DNA of 64,000 bases, from NCBI GenBank assembly GCA_014359765.1, contig JACIYT010000001.1, positions 62,001-126,000 on the forward strand. Reading direction: 5' to 3'. This document shows positions 11,929 to 21,406 of the stretch, one piece after another. Made by a program: the position numbers and the translations under genes. Source of the stretch: Roseovarius sp. (lineage in GTDB: Bacteria; Pseudomonadota; Alphaproteobacteria; Rhodobacterales; Rhodobacteraceae). The notes beneath the pieces were generated by a model. The model was not told the origin of the DNA. It saw nothing but the letters and a program-made list of their open reading frames with translations, and did not search any database. How positions within the stretch are numbered: position 1 is the stretch's first letter; every line of letters starts with the position of its first letter.

Positions 11929-12137
11929 CCATACGCCCCAAGCCGCCCGAAGGCTTTGACGAAAACCCGCCGCTCGACGCGGATTTCTTCACCCGCGCCC
12001 GCCCCGCCGCCCCCGGCGAAGCCGCCCGCCTGCGCGCGGTGCTGGAACGGATCGTGAAGGCGCACGAAGAGGGCCGCCCCGTGGATGACGCGATTGCGCA
12101 GGCGCGTAAAACTCTATCGGACGCGAACTGGAATTAA
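11925..12137 (+). CDS. BrnA-like antitoxin, short form without an evident ribbon-helix-helix
   Basis: A 70-residue protein coupled to brnT by an ATGA overlap. The N-terminal half (PEGFDENPPLDADFFTRARPA) matches the toxin-wrapping segment of BrnA antitoxins. The usual C-terminal ribbon-helix-helix DNA-binding part (RLDxDVL pattern) is absent. Instead there is a helical segment ending in ARKTLSDANWN. It may neutralise BrnT without autoregulating the operon, consistent with the pair lying inside a housekeeping operon rather than behind its own promoter. Confidence 0.65.
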   Translation: MTIRPKPPEGFDENPPLDADFFTRARPAAPGEAARLRAVLERIVKAHEEGRPVDDAIAQARKTLSDANWN

Positions 12138-12175
12138 CGTCATATTTCTATTTTAGGTCGCTGAGGGTTACGTGA

Positions 12176-12559
12176 ATGACCTCTAAAGATTCTGAAGTGT
12201 CGAGGTTGGGGAGAGCCGATGCACTTGGCTTGGCTTTTGTGCGCACGACGATAATACTTAACTCGGGGGCCATTCTCGCCATTCTGACTTTTGCAGGGAA
12301 CGCTGATGCATCGCGCATGATCTGGTTTGAGTTTGAAAGCATCAAATGCGCGATGTGGTCGTTCTTGGTTGGCATTGCTTCTATTCTTTTGGCGCTGATC
12401 ATCTCTTACTCATACATGGCAACAGCGCCTCAGTATTGTTGGCATAGCTTTTGGGACAATTGGATTATCCCATTTAATGTCGTTCTAGGAATCTTGTCTG
12501 TCGGAGCCTTCCTTTTCGGTGTCGGCGTTCTCATTTCAGGAAGTGTGTCCACGCAATGA
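12176..12559 (+). CDS. Small membrane protein of unknown function, low GC
   Basis: A 127-residue protein with three clear hydrophobic helices (about residues 27-41, 59-80 and 96-120) and a charged N-terminus. The family is not recognised. The DNA from about 12138 to 12560 is markedly AT-richer than the flanking genes and uses A/T-ending codons, which suggests recent acquisition together with the brnTA pair. GAGGG lies 10 bases before the ATG. The stop overlaps the start of the MAPEG gene. Confidence 0.6.
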   Translation: MTSKDSEVSRLGRADALGLAFVRTTIILNSGAILAILTFAGNADASRMIWFEFESIKCAMWSFLVGIASILLALIISYSYMATAPQYCWHSFWDNWIIPFNVVLGILSVGAFLFGVGVLISGSVSTQ

Positions 12560-12951
12560 CCCCCGAACTCACCGCCCTCACCCTCGCCGCGCTCCTGCAA
12601 GCCGTGCAATTCATCCTCTACGCGGTCCCGGCCAATCGCGAGCTTGGCCCCGGCTACACCATGTCCGCCCGCGACCGCGAGCCGTCCCGCCAGCTCTCGC
12701 CCGGAACCGCCCGCCTGGGCCGCGCGCTCACCAACCATTTCGAGGGGCTGATCCTCTTCACCATCGCCTGCGTCACCATCACGCTCAGCGATCAATCCAC
12801 CCAATTCACCGCCGCCTGCGCCTTCACCTATCTCGGCGCGCGCGTGCTCTACATCCCGGCCTATGCCTTCGGGCTCTGCCCCTGGCGCTCGCTGATCTGG
12901 GCCGTGGGCTTCGCGGCCACGCTCCTCATGCTGCTGGCGGCGCTCTTGTGA
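12556..12951 (+). CDS. MAPEG family membrane protein
   Basis: A 131-residue inner-membrane protein with four hydrophobic segments and the pattern of bacterial MAPEG proteins: ANRELGPGYTMSARD near the start, then GRALTNHFEGLILFTIAC and YLGARVLYIPAYAFG. The family contains glutathione-dependent transferases and peroxidases and homologs of unknown role. Composition is back to the GC-rich style of the host. Start and upstream stop overlap as ATGA, so it is translated with the low-GC membrane gene. Confidence 0.8.
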   Translation: MTPELTALTLAALLQAVQFILYAVPANRELGPGYTMSARDREPSRQLSPGTARLGRALTNHFEGLILFTIACVTITLSDQSTQFTAACAFTYLGARVLYIPAYAFGLCPWRSLIWAVGFAATLLMLLAALL

Positions 12952-12956
12952 TGCTT

Positions 12957-13014
12957 CATCTTTCTGCAAATACTCCGGGGGAGTCGCCCGAAGGGCGACG
13001 GGGGCAGCGCCCCC
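12957..13014 (+). repeat. Repetitive extragenic element with two hairpins between MAPEG gene and lpd
   Basis: The segment contains CTGCAAATACTCCGGGGGAG, then GTCGCCC-GAA-GGGCGAC (12983-12999) and GGGGGC-AGC-GCCCCC (13000-13014). It resembles an element I recall between genes in many Rhodobacteraceae genomes. It may terminate transcription from the brnTA/MAPEG insert or be an inert repeat. No second copy was seen in the window. Confidence 0.5.
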
Positions 13015-13041
13015 ACCCCTCCTCTGACGAAAGGAAATTCC

Positions 13042-14430
13042 ATGGCCTCCTATGACGTGATCATCATCGGCGCCGGCCCCGGCGGCTATGTCTGTGCCAT
13101 CCGCTGCGCGCAGCTTGGCCTGAAAACCGCCGTGGTCGAGGGGCGCGAGACGCTTGGCGGCACCTGCCTCAACGTGGGCTGCATCCCGTCGAAGGCGCTC
13201 CTGCACGCCTCGCACCAGCTCCACGAGGCGGAACACAATTTCGAAAAGATGGGCCTCAAGGGCAAGGCGCCTTCGGTGGACTGGAAACAGATGCTCGCCT
13301 ACAAGGACGAGGTGATCGGCCAGAACACCAAGGGTATCGAATTCCTCTTCAAGAAGAACAAGGTGGACTGGATCAAGGGCTGGGGTTCCATCCCCGAGGC
13401 GGGCCGCGTCAAGGTCGGCGACGAGATCCACGAGGCGAAGAATATCGTCATTGCCACTGGCTCCGAGCCCTCCTCCCTGCCCGGTGTCGAGGTCGATGAA
13501 AAGGTGGTGGTCACCTCCACCGGCGCGCTCGATCTGCCGAAGATCCCGAAAACCATGGCCGTCATCGGCGGCGGCGTCATCGGGCTGGAGCTGGGCTCGG
13601 TCTATGCCCGGCTCGGGGCGCAGGTGACGGTGATCGAATATCTCGACGCGATCACGCCCGGCATGGATGGCGAGGTGCAGAAGACCTTTCAGCGCATCCT
13701 CAAGAAACAGGGGCTTGATTTCATCATGGGCGCCGCCGTCCAGTCGGTCGAGGCGCTCAAGACCAAGGCCAGGGTTGATTACAAGCTGCGCAAGGATGAC
13801 AGCGAACACCAGATCGAGGCCGATGTGGTCCTCGTCGCCACGGGCCGCAAGCCCTTTACCGACGGGCTCGGCCTCGACGGGCTCGGCGTCGAGCTGACAA
13901 AGCGCGGCCAGATCAGGACCGACGATCACTGGCAGACCTCGGTCAAGGGCATCTACGCCATCGGCGACGCCATCGAGGGCCCCATGCTCGCCCACAAGGC
14001 CGAGGATGAGGGCATGGCCGTGGCCGAGGTGCTCGCGGGCAAGCATGGCCATGTGAATTACGGCGTCATCCCCGGCGTGATCTACACCCATCCTGAGGTC
14101 GCCAATGTGGGCGAAACCGAGGAGAGCCTGAAGGAACAGGGCCGCGCCTACAAGGTCGGCAAGTTCTCCTTCATGGGCAATGGCCGCGCCAAGGCGGTGT
14201 TCGCGGGGGAGGGCTTTGTCAAGATCCTCGCCGACAAGGAGACCGATCGCATCCTCGGCGCCCATGTCATCGGGCCGGCGGCCGGCGAGCTCATCCACGA
14301 GGTCTGCGTGGCGATGGAATTCGGCGCCGCGGCCGAGGATCTCGCGCTCACCTGCCATGCGCACCCGACCTTTTCCGAGGCGGTGCGCGAGGCCGCGCTC
14401 GCCTGCGGCGACGGGGCGATTCACGCCTGA
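13042..14430 (+). CDS. lpd: Dihydrolipoyl dehydrogenase (E3)
   Basis: A 462-residue flavoprotein disulfide reductase that reoxidises the lipoyl groups of the 2-oxoglutarate dehydrogenase complex. The FAD-binding [17 protein letters not shown] lies at the N-terminus. The redox-active pair is in [16 protein letters not shown]. The NAD site is [19 protein letters not shown], and the C-terminal catalytic His-Glu pair is in [16 protein letters not shown]. The start follows GAAAGGAAATTCC. It is separated from sucB by the toxin/membrane-gene insert but keeps the same direction. Confidence 0.97.
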   Translation: MASYDVIIIGAGPGGYVCAIRCAQLGLKTAVVEGRETLGGTCLNVGCIPSKALLHASHQLHEAEHNFEKMGLKGKAPSVDWKQMLAYKDEVIGQNTKGIEFLFKKNKVDWIKGWGSIPEAGRVKVGDEIHEAKNIVIATGSEPSSLPGVEVDEKVVVTSTGALDLPKIPKTMAVIGGGVIGLELGSVYARLGAQVTVIEYLDAITPGMDGEVQKTFQRILKKQGLDFIMGAAVQSVEALKTKARVDYKLRKDDSEHQIEADVVLVATGRKPFTDGLGLDGLGVELTKRGQIRTDDHWQTSVKGIYAIGDAIEGPMLAHKAEDEGMAVAEVLAGKHGHVNYGVIPGVIYTHPEVANVGETEESLKEQGRAYKVGKFSFMGNGRAKAVFAGEGFVKILADKETDRILGAHVIGPAAGELIHEVCVAMEFGAAAEDLALTCHAHPTFSEAVREAALACGDGAIHA

Positions 14431-14468
14431 TCGGGCGGCGTCTCCTTCCGGCGTCCGGTCAGGGGCGG

Positions 14469-14486
14469 CGGGCGGGATCCCGCCCG
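14469..14486. terminator. 18-base perfect palindrome between convergent lpd and pgeF
   Basis: CGGGCGGGA and TCCCGCCCG abut at 14469-14486 between the two convergent stops. It could work as a bidirectional terminator. No strong T run is present on either side. Confidence 0.4.
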
Positions 14487-14487
14487 T

Positions 14488-15243
14488 TCACAGCCGGATC
14501 GCCGAGATGAGCCGCCCGTAATCGGCCTCGCCGGCATGGGTGCTGCGGCGGTAGGAATAGAAGCGTTCGGCATCGCCATAGGTGCAATGGCGGGTCCATT
14601 CGGCATGGCCCACGCCCGCGCGGCGCAGGCGGTGGAGGCCGTATCCTGGCAGGTCGAACAGGTAGCGGTCGCCGTGGCCATTGGCGAAGAACCGGCCGCT
14701 CTCGGGATCCTCGGCGAGGAAATCCTCGAAGAGCTCGGGGCCGACCTCATAGGCCGCCTGGCTGATCGTCGGGCCGATCACCGCGGTGATCCGCGCGCGC
14801 GCCGCGCCAAGCGCCTCCATCGCGTCGAGCGTGGCCTCGAGCACCCCATCGCGCGCCCCGCGCCAGCCGGCATGGGCCGCCCCGATCACCCCTGCGGCGG
14901 GGTCGGCCAGCAGCACCGGCTGGCAATCGGCGGTCAGCACGGCGAGCGCGATCCCCGGCGTGGCGCTGACCATGGCATCGGCGCGCGGGCGTTCGGTGAG
15001 CGGGCCGGTGACAGGCAGGACATCGGCGGAATGGACCTGGTGCACCGTGATCAGGTGATCGGGCGCGACCTGCATCGCCTCGGCCACGCGGGCGCGGTTG
15101 ATGGTCACGATCTCGGCCTGGTCCGAGGAGCCGGGGCCGCAATTGAGCCCTGAAAACACCCCCGAGGACGCCCCGCCGCGCCGGGTAAAGAACCCGTGGC
15201 GCAGGGGGGACAGCGCGTCGGCGGTGATGATTTCGAGCGTCAT
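14488..15243 (-). CDS. pgeF: Peptidoglycan editing factor PgeF (laccase-domain/YfiH family)
   Basis: A 251-residue protein with the family's zinc-ligand motifs: VHQVHSADV, VLTADCQPVLL and GAAHAGWRGARDGV. YfiH/PgeF proteins remove wrongly incorporated amino acids from peptidoglycan precursors; some members act on purine nucleosides or oxidise phenols. The start overlaps the stop of the methyltransferase gene (ATGA), placing it third in an lgt-methyltransferase-pgeF operon. Confidence 0.9.
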   Translation of the reverse strand: MTLEIITADALSPLRHGFFTRRGGASSGVFSGLNCGPGSSDQAEIVTINRARVAEAMQVAPDHLITVHQVHSADVLPVTGPLTERPRADAMVSATPGIALAVLTADCQPVLLADPAAGVIGAAHAGWRGARDGVLEATLDAMEALGAARARITAVIGPTISQAAYEVGPELFEDFLAEDPESGRFFANGHGDRYLFDLPGYGLHRLRRAGVGHAEWTRHCTYGDAERFYSYRRSTHAGEADYGRLISAIRL

Positions 15244-16304
15244 GGCTCCAGTCCCGGTGGCGGCGGGGTGCCGGGCGGGTAGAGCCCCAGCACCTTGAAG
15301 AGCGTCCCCATTTCCTGCGCGCGGGTCAAGCGCCGATATGCGGCCATGTGGCTTTCGAGCGCGGCACCGCTGAGGCCGCGCGCCAGCGTCTCGGCGCGTG
15401 CGGCGATGCCGAGCCGTTCGAGGAAGACCCCCTGCGGCGTGAGGCGGGTATGGGCGGCGGGGGCGCTGGCGCGGGCGAGCGCCTCGAAATCCACATGCGC
15501 GGTGAGATCGGCGGCGCCCGGTGCGGCAAGGGGATCGGTGGTGGTATGGCCCGCCACCGCCTGAAACGTATCCCCGAGCGCGCGCCAGTCGCCGTAGTCG
15601 ATGATGAGCGCCGCGCCGCCATGCTCGGCGATGCGCGCGCCGATATGTGCGGCGATGGCCGCCCCCGGCGCGCAGGTCTCGACGATGTCTCCGGGCTGCG
15701 TATCGCCGAGGCGGTGCGCGAGCTCGTCCAGCGCGGTCTCGGGGCCGAGACCGAGGGTCAGGCGGTCGTCCGTGAGCCCCACAACCCGCTCGCGCCAGCC
15801 GCTTTGCCCGCGCTGGAACTGGCGCACCGGCAGCGCGTCAAAGAATTCGTTGGCGATCAGGAAGAGCGGCGCTTCGGGCAGGTCCTCCACCCGGTCGCAC
15901 CAGGTCACGTCGCCCTGCCCGAGCGTCGCGGCCTGCACCTCGCGCAGGGTGGGGGAGGTTTCGACCAGGTGCAGGCGCATCGCGGTGTGAAAGCCGGGAA
16001 CGCGGCGCGTTGCGCGCAAGAGGTCCGCCATGAGCGTGCCGCGACCGGGGCCAGGCTCGGCCAGGACAAAGGGCGTGGGCGCGCCCTGATCCATCCAGGC
16101 CTGCGCGAGGCAAAGGCCCACAAGCTCGCCGAACATCTGGCTGATTTCCGGCGCGGTGATGAAATCGCCCCCCCGCCCGAAGGGATCGCGCGTGGCATAA
16201 TAGCCGTGGCGCGGGTCCATCAGGCAGGCCGCCATGTAATCGGCGAGGCTCATCGGCCCCGTGGCACGGATGCGCGCGGCAAGCGCCTCGGCCAGCGCCG
16301 TCAT
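15240..16304 (-). CDS. MidA/NDUFAF7-type SAM-dependent methyltransferase
   Basis: A 354-residue class I methyltransferase. Early motifs are [21 protein letters not shown] and [16 protein letters not shown], typical of the MidA/NDUFAF7 family. The SAM loop is [17 protein letters not shown], and [14 protein letters not shown] follows. The eukaryotic member dimethylates an arginine of a complex I subunit. The bacterial role is presumed similar, in complex I assembly, which fits the neighbouring ubiK and sdh genes. The start overlaps the lgt stop as ATGA. Confidence 0.85.
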   Translation of the reverse strand: MTALAEALAARIRATGPMSLADYMAACLMDPRHGYYATRDPFGRGGDFITAPEISQMFGELVGLCLAQAWMDQGAPTPFVLAEPGPGRGTLMADLLRATRRVPGFHTAMRLHLVETSPTLREVQAATLGQGDVTWCDRVEDLPEAPLFLIANEFFDALPVRQFQRGQSGWRERVVGLTDDRLTLGLGPETALDELAHRLGDTQPGDIVETCAPGAAIAAHIGARIAEHGGAALIIDYGDWRALGDTFQAVAGHTTTDPLAAPGAADLTAHVDFEALARASAPAAHTRLTPQGVFLERLGIAARAETLARGLSGAALESHMAAYRRLTRAQEMGTLFKVLGLYPPGTPPPPGLEP

Positions 16305-17194
16305 GCGGGCCGCGCCCGCCGCGACCAGAGCACCATGCCGATCCCGAGGGCGATCATCGGCAGCGACAGCATCTGCCCCATGGTGAGGCCATAGCCCCCG
16401 ACATGCCAGGCCAGCCCGAGCGGATTGCCCGGCGCGACGAATTGCGCGTCGGGCTGGCGCACGAACTCCACCAGGAACCGTGCGATCCCGTAGCCTGCAA
16501 AGAACACCCCCGTGAGCATCCCGGGCCGGCGCAGCGCCCCGCGCCGCCAGCCCAGCCACAGAAGCACCGCGCCGAGGATCAGCCCCTCGAGCGCCGCCTC
16601 GTAGAGCTGCGAGGGATGACGCGCGCAGAGCCCCGCCACCACGCCCGCGCAATCCTGTGCCGCCGAGCCGGGAAAGATCACGCCCCAGGGCAGGTCCGTG
16701 GGCCGCCCCCAGAGCTCGGCATTGATGAAATTGGCGATCCGCCCGAGCAAGAGACCCGCCGGCGTCACCATGCAGAGCGCATCGGCGACCGACACCCAGT
16801 TGATGCCGCGCCGTCGCGCGAACAGCAGCACCGCCAGCACCACCCCCAGAAGGCCGCCGTGAAAGGCCATGCCCCCCTCCCAGACCTGCAATATCTGCGC
16901 GGGATTCGAGAGGTAATAGCCCGGCTGATAGAAGAGCACATAGCCAAGCCGCCCGCCCAGGATCACCCCGAGGATCACCCAGGTGAGCAGGTCTTCGACA
17001 TCCGCCGCCGTCATCGGCGCCGCGCCGCCCGGCCAGAGCGCGGGCCGCCGCACCGTGGCCACCACGATCCGCCAGCCGATGACGATGCCGACGATATAGG
17101 CCAGCGCATACCAGCGCAGGGCGAATTCCATTCCGAACAGCGGGATGGAGAAGATCTCGGGCGAGATGTCGGGAAAGGGGATGGCGGCCTGCAT
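16301..17194 (-). CDS. lgt: Prolipoprotein diacylglyceryl transferase
   Basis: A 297-residue inner-membrane enzyme with about seven helices. It transfers diacylglycerol from phosphatidylglycerol to the lipobox Cys of prolipoproteins. The Lgt signature [17 protein letters not shown] is present, with the conserved [14 protein letters not shown] further on and [13 protein letters not shown] upstream of the signature. It is the first gene of the minus operon and diverges from ubiK across about 95 bases. Confidence 0.95.
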   Translation of the reverse strand: MQAAIPFPDISPEIFSIPLFGMEFALRWYALAYIVGIVIGWRIVVATVRRPALWPGGAAPMTAADVEDLLTWVILGVILGGRLGYVLFYQPGYYLSNPAQILQVWEGGMAFHGGLLGVVLAVLLFARRRGINWVSVADALCMVTPAGLLLGRIANFINAELWGRPTDLPWGVIFPGSAAQDCAGVVAGLCARHPSQLYEAALEGLILGAVLLWLGWRRGALRRPGMLTGVFFAGYGIARFLVEFVRQPDAQFVAPGNPLGLAWHVGGYGLTMGQMLSLPMIALGIGMVLWSRRARPA

Positions 17195-17290
17195 ATGCGT
17201 CTCAATGCCTCTGGCGCGCCGGGAAAGTCAACCTTGTGATCGCGGCGCGCCCGACCATATAAGGGGCATATGTAACGCCGGAGGCACGCC

Positions 17291-17536
17291 ATGCAGACGC
17301 GAAACAAGGTGCTCGACGATCTGAGCCAGTTGATGACCAATGCCATGGGCGTGGCGCAGGGCGCGCGCGCCGAGGCCGAGACGGCGATGAAATCGCTGAT
17401 CGACCGCTGGCTGGCGGATCGCGATTTCGTCACCCGCGAGGAATTCGACGCCGTGCGCGCCATGGCGCAGAAGGCGCGCGAGGAGAACGCGGCGCTCGCG
17501 GCGCGGATCGCGGCGCTGGAGAAGCGCGCGAACTGA
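17291..17536 (+). CDS. ubiK: Ubiquinone biosynthesis accessory factor UbiK (BMFP/YqiC family)
   Basis: An 81-residue protein. An amphipathic N-terminal segment (LDDLSQLMTNAMGVAQGARAE) is followed by a coiled coil ending in EENAALAARIAALEKRAN. This is the BMFP/UbiK architecture; UbiK helps the UbiJ-organised complex in ubiquinone synthesis, and some homologs are described as membrane fusogenic. GGAGG precedes the ATG. It directly precedes the sdh operon, whose product reduces ubiquinone. Confidence 0.85.
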   Translation: MQTRNKVLDDLSQLMTNAMGVAQGARAEAETAMKSLIDRWLADRDFVTREEFDAVRAMAQKAREENAALAARIAALEKRAN

Positions 17537-17545
17537 GCGCATTCC

Positions 17546-17672
17546 GTGATCACATTCCCGGGGCCAGCTCCATATGCGGGAATCCCTGGTCCGGTGCCCC
17601 TGATTCCGCGCTGTGGCGTGGGGGTGGGAGATTTTCGCGTGGGTGTGATCACACGATTATTTTCGTGATCAC
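17546..17672. promoter_or_regulatory. Three GTGATCAC palindromes upstream of sdhC
   Basis: GTGATCAC occurs at 17546-17553, 17645-17652 and 17665-17672. The last two are 20 bases apart and copy the sucC-leader pair including the intervening CACACGA and trailing CACAAA. They lie 140-170 bases before the sdhC start. The single upstream copy about 95 bases further might allow looping. No other feature was seen in the 276-base gap between ubiK and sdhC. Confidence 0.65.
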
Positions 17673-17812
17673 AAAGCCTGGCCTTTTGCGGCGAATTGTC
17701 CGGTTGGACGGCATTTTTTCACTCTTGGACGTGACAGGAGCGGCAAAAGGCGCCAGAACATACGCAGCCCGCGCGGCACATGCCGCCGCCGACCACCCCA
17801 AGGAGGTTCCCC

Positions 17813-18196
17813 ATGGCACGGACCAAGGAGGTTGAGCGCCCGCTCTCCCCGCATCTGCAGATCTACCGCCCGCAACTCACGTCGATCACCTCGATTCTCA
17901 CGCGCATCACCGGCAACGCGCTCATCGTTGCGGCGCTGCTGATCGTGTGGTGGCTGCTCGCGGCCTCGACATCGGATGCGTATTTCGCGGTGGCCAATGC
18001 CGTGCTCACCTCGTGGTTCGGCGATCTGGTGCTGACGCTCTCGCTCTGGGCGCTGTGGTATCATTACCTCGCGGGGCTGCGGCATTTCTATTTCGACGCC
18101 GGCAAGGGCCTCGATATCCCCACCGCCGAGAAGCTCGGCTGGGGCTGCATCATCGGCTCGGTCGTGCTGACCGTTCTGACCCTGCTTCTGGTCTGA
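17813..18196 (+). CDS. sdhC: Succinate dehydrogenase cytochrome b556 subunit
   Basis: A 127-residue membrane anchor with three hydrophobic helices. The family signature RPLSPHLQIYRPQLTSITSILTRITG is at the N-terminus, and the heme-ligand region HYLAGLRHFYFDAG sits between helices two and three. With SdhD it anchors SdhAB and binds heme b and ubiquinone. A strong AAGGAGG is 6 bases before the ATG at 17813; an earlier Met at 17780 has none. Confidence 0.95.
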   Translation: MARTKEVERPLSPHLQIYRPQLTSITSILTRITGNALIVAALLIVWWLLAASTSDAYFAVANAVLTSWFGDLVLTLSLWALWYHYLAGLRHFYFDAGKGLDIPTAEKLGWGCIIGSVVLTVLTLLLV

Positions 18197-18206
18197 GGAG
18201 GCTGAC

Positions 18207-18578
18207 ATGCGTTATCTGACCGCACGCAAGCGCGCCGAAGGGATGGGCGCCTCGGGCACGGGCACCGAGCATTTCTGGTACATGAAGCTCTCGGGCGTCG
18301 GCCTTGCGCTCATCGTGCCGGCATTCCTCGTGGCCTTCGGGCGTATTCTGGGGGGCGACCGGGCCGAGGTTCTCGACGGCCTCTCCCATCCCGCGATGGC
18401 GATCCTCACGGGGCTGGTGCTGTTCTTCGGGCTGCGCCATTTCGCCGCCGGGGCGCAAACCATGATCGAGGATTACAGCCAGGGCGTGACGCGCCGGGTG
18501 CTGATCATCTTCGTCACCATCCTGAGCTACGGGACGATCGCCACCGGGCTGTTCGCCCTTGCCAAGATCGCGCTGTGA
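18207..18578 (+). CDS. sdhD: Succinate dehydrogenase hydrophobic membrane anchor
   Basis: A 123-residue protein with three hydrophobic segments and the SdhD pattern of alphaproteobacteria: RAEGMGASGTGTEHFWYMKLSG at the N-terminus and FFGLRHFAAGAQTMIEDY in the middle. It lies 10 bases after sdhC with GAGGAGG before the ATG. Confidence 0.92.
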   Translation: MRYLTARKRAEGMGASGTGTEHFWYMKLSGVGLALIVPAFLVAFGRILGGDRAEVLDGLSHPAMAILTGLVLFFGLRHFAAGAQTMIEDYSQGVTRRVLIIFVTILSYGTIATGLFALAKIAL

Positions 18579-18590
18579 GGACCTGAAGAC

Positions 18591-20393
18591 ATGGCTGCAT
18601 ACGAATACGAGACGCATGATTACGATGTCGTGGTCGTGGGGGCGGGCGGTGCGGGGCTTCGCGCCACGCTCGGCATGGCCGAACAGGGGCTGCGCACGGC
18701 CTGCGTGACCAAGGTGTTCCCGACGCGGAGCCACACCGTGGCCGCACAGGGCGGCATCGCGGCATCCCTTGGCAACATGGGCCCCGACAGCTGGCAGTGG
18801 CACATGTATGACACGGTCAAGGGCAGCGACTGGCTCGGCGATACCGACGCGATGGAATATCTCGCGCGCGAGGCGCCCAAGGCGGTCTATGAGCTGGAAC
18901 ATTACGGCGTGCCGTTCTCGCGCACCGAAGAGGGCAAGATCTACCAGCGTCCCTTTGGCGGCCACACCACCGAGTTCGGCGAAGGCCCCCCGGTGCAGCG
19001 CACCTGCGCCGCCGCCGACCGCACCGGCCACGCGATCCTGCACACGCTCTATGGTCAGAGCCTCAAGCAGAAGGCCGAGTTCTACATCGAGTATTTCGCC
19101 ATTGATCTGGTGATGACCGACGGCGCCTGCACCGGCGTCGTCTGCTGGAAGCTCGACGATGGCACGATCCATGTCTTCAACGCCAAGATGGTGGTTCTGG
19201 CCACCGGCGGCTATGGCCGCGCCTATTTCAGCGCGACCTCGGCCCATACCTGCACCGGCGACGGCAATGGCATGGTGGCGCGCGCGGGGCTGCCGCTTCA
19301 GGATATGGAATTCGTGCAGTTCCATCCCACCGGCATCTATGGCGCGGGCTGTCTCATCACCGAGGGCGCGCGCGGCGAGGGCGGCTATCTCACCAATTCC
19401 GAGGGCGAGCGGTTCATGGAACGCTATGCGCCCAACTACAAGGACCTCGCGCCGCGCGACTATGTCAGCCGCTGCATGACCATGGAAATCCGCGAGGGGC
19501 GCGGCGTGGGTCCGAACAAGGACCATATCCACCTCAACCTCAGCCACCTGCCGCCCGAGGCGCTCAAGCTGCGCCTGCCGGGGATCTCGGAGAGCGCGCG
19601 CATCTTCGCCGGCGTCGATGTGACCAAGGAGCCGATCCCGGTGCTGCCCACGGTGCATTACAACATGGGCGGGATCCCCACGAATTACTGGGGCGAGGTT
19701 CTCAACCCGACCGAGGAGGATCCCAATGCCGTCGTGCCCGGCCTGATGGCCGTGGGCGAGGCGGCCTGTGCGAGCGTGCATGGCGCGAACCGGCTCGGTT
19801 CCAACTCGCTCATCGACCTGGTGGTGTTCGGCCGCGCGGCGGCGATTCGCGCGGGCAAGGTGGTCGATCCCGAAAGCGCGGTGCCCGCCACGAACAAGGC
19901 CGGGGTCGAGAAGGCGCTCGATCGTTTCGACGGGCTGCGCCATGCTGACGGCGCGGTGCCGACCGCCGATCTGCGCCTCGAGATGCAGCGCACGATGCAG
20001 GCCGATGCCGCGGTGTTCCGCACCGACAAGACCCTCGCCGAAGGGGTCGAGAAGATGGATGCGGTTGCCAGCAGAATGGATGATCTGCGCGTCACCGACC
20101 GCTCGCTGATCTGGAACAGCGACCTGATGGAGACGCTGGAGCTGACCAATCTCATGCCCTGCGCGCTCACCACCATCAACGGCGCCGAGGCCCGCAAGGA
20201 GAGCCGGGGCGCCCATGCCTCGGAGGACCATCCCGAGCGCGACGATGCGAACTGGCGCGTGCACACCATCGCGCGGGTCGCGGGGCGCAAGGTCACGCTC
20301 AGCTATCGCCCGGTGATCGAGACGCCGCTGACCCCCGAGGATCAGGGCGGCATCAGCCTCGCGAAGATCGCGCCCCGCAAGCGCACGTTCTAA
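18591..20393 (+). CDS. sdhA: Succinate dehydrogenase flavoprotein subunit
   Basis: A 600-residue flavoprotein oxidising succinate to fumarate. The FAD-binding [19 protein letters not shown] is at the N-terminus. The His in [11 protein letters not shown] carries the covalent [24 protein letters not shown] and [18 protein letters not shown] hold substrate and flavin contacts. Length and motif order are normal. It is third in sdhCDAB. Confidence 0.97.
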   Translation: MAAYEYETHDYDVVVVGAGGAGLRATLGMAEQGLRTACVTKVFPTRSHTVAAQGGIAASLGNMGPDSWQWHMYDTVKGSDWLGDTDAMEYLAREAPKAVYELEHYGVPFSRTEEGKIYQRPFGGHTTEFGEGPPVQRTCAAADRTGHAILHTLYGQSLKQKAEFYIEYFAIDLVMTDGACTGVVCWKLDDGTIHVFNAKMVVLATGGYGRAYFSATSAHTCTGDGNGMVARAGLPLQDMEFVQFHPTGIYGAGCLITEGARGEGGYLTNSEGERFMERYAPNYKDLAPRDYVSRCMTMEIREGRGVGPNKDHIHLNLSHLPPEALKLRLPGISESARIFAGVDVTKEPIPVLPTVHYNMGGIPTNYWGEVLNPTEEDPNAVVPGLMAVGEAACASVHGANRLGSNSLIDLVVFGRAAAIRAGKVVDPESAVPATNKAGVEKALDRFDGLRHADGAVPTADLRLEMQRTMQADAAVFRTDKTLAEGVEKMDAVASRMDDLRVTDRSLIWNSDLMETLELTNLMPCALTTINGAEARKESRGAHASEDHPERDDANWRVHTIARVAGRKVTLSYRPVIETPLTPEDQGGISLAKIAPRKRTF

Positions 20394-20404
20394 GGAGACC
20401 GATC

Positions 20405-21184
20405 ATGGTTCAACTGACACTCCCCAGGAATTCGCGCCTCGTCACCGGCAAGACATGGCCCCGCCCCGAGACCGGCGGCACGCTGCGCAAGTTCCAGATC
20501 TATCGCTGGAACCCCGATGACGGGAAAAACCCGCGCGTGGATACCTATTTCGTCGATCTCGACGATTGCGGGCCGATGGTTCTCGATGCGCTCATCTATA
20601 TCAAGAACAAGATCGACCCGACGCTGACCTTCCGCCGGTCCTGCCGCGAGGGAATCTGCGGATCCTGCGCGATGAATATCGACGGGATCAACACGCTGGC
20701 CTGCATCTACGGCATGGACGAGATCAAGGGCGACGTGAAGATCTACCCGCTGCCGCATATGCCCGTGGTCAAGGACCTGATCCCCGACCTCACGCATTTC
20801 TACGCGCAGCACGCCAGCATCATGCCCTGGCTCGAGACCAGGACCAACGCCCCGGCGAAGGAATGGCGGCAGAGCATCGAGGACCGCGAAAAGCTCGACG
20901 GTCTCTACGAATGCGTGATGTGCGCATCCTGTTCGACCGCCTGCCCGTCCTACTGGTGGAATGGCGACAAGTATCTCGGCCCCGCCGCGCTGCTCCACGC
21001 CTATCGCTGGATCATCGACTCGCGCGACGAGGCCACCGGCGAGCGGCTCGACGATCTGGAAGATCCGTTCAAGCTCTATCGCTGCCACACGATCATGAAC
21101 TGCACCAAGACCTGCCCCAAGGGCCTCAACCCCGCCAAGGCGATCGCGGAAATCAAGAAGATGATGGTGGAACGGCGCGTTTGA
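20405..21184 (+). CDS. sdhB: Succinate dehydrogenase iron-sulfur subunit
   Basis: A 259-residue protein with all three cluster motifs: [13 protein letters not shown] for the [2Fe-2S] centre, [16 protein letters not shown] for the [4Fe-4S] centre, and [20 protein letters not shown] for the [3Fe-4S] centre. It passes electrons from SdhA to quinone. It is last in the operon; a short hairpin follows at 21358. Confidence 0.97.
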   Translation: MVQLTLPRNSRLVTGKTWPRPETGGTLRKFQIYRWNPDDGKNPRVDTYFVDLDDCGPMVLDALIYIKNKIDPTLTFRRSCREGICGSCAMNIDGINTLACIYGMDEIKGDVKIYPLPHMPVVKDLIPDLTHFYAQHASIMPWLETRTNAPAKEWRQSIEDREKLDGLYECVMCASCSTACPSYWWNGDKYLGPAALLHAYRWIIDSRDEATGERLDDLEDPFKLYRCHTIMNCTKTCPKGLNPAKAIAEIKKMMVERRV

Positions 21185-21406
21185 GAGATGTCAGGGGCGA
21201 TCTGAACATGAGGTCCCGAAACCGGCATATGGTCGTTGTTGCTCCTGACGGCTCTCGGTTGCGGTCGTCGGGGGGCGGATATGCCTCCCACGGGCCGTGG
21301 CGGGACACGTCATTCACATGTCGATATGGCCGCGAGGCGGTTTGCCTTCCGATCTATCCGGGATGATCCCGGTCTCATCCACCCATCTGTCTGATTACGG
21401 CCAGGC
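21185..21406. other. Spacer after sdhB, with a short hairpin and a doubtful small reading frame
   Basis: The 222 bases between sdhB and the convergent sugar-nucleotide gene hold CCGGGA-TGA-TCCCGG at 21358-21372, a possible weak terminator without a T run. A 52-codon plus frame (21208-21366) is open, but has no clear ribosome-binding site and no recognised similarity, so it is not called a gene. Confidence 0.4.

Noticed and set aside
21208..21366. 52-codon frame after sdhB
   Set aside because: No ribosome-binding site, no similarity, and no tight linkage to a neighbour.
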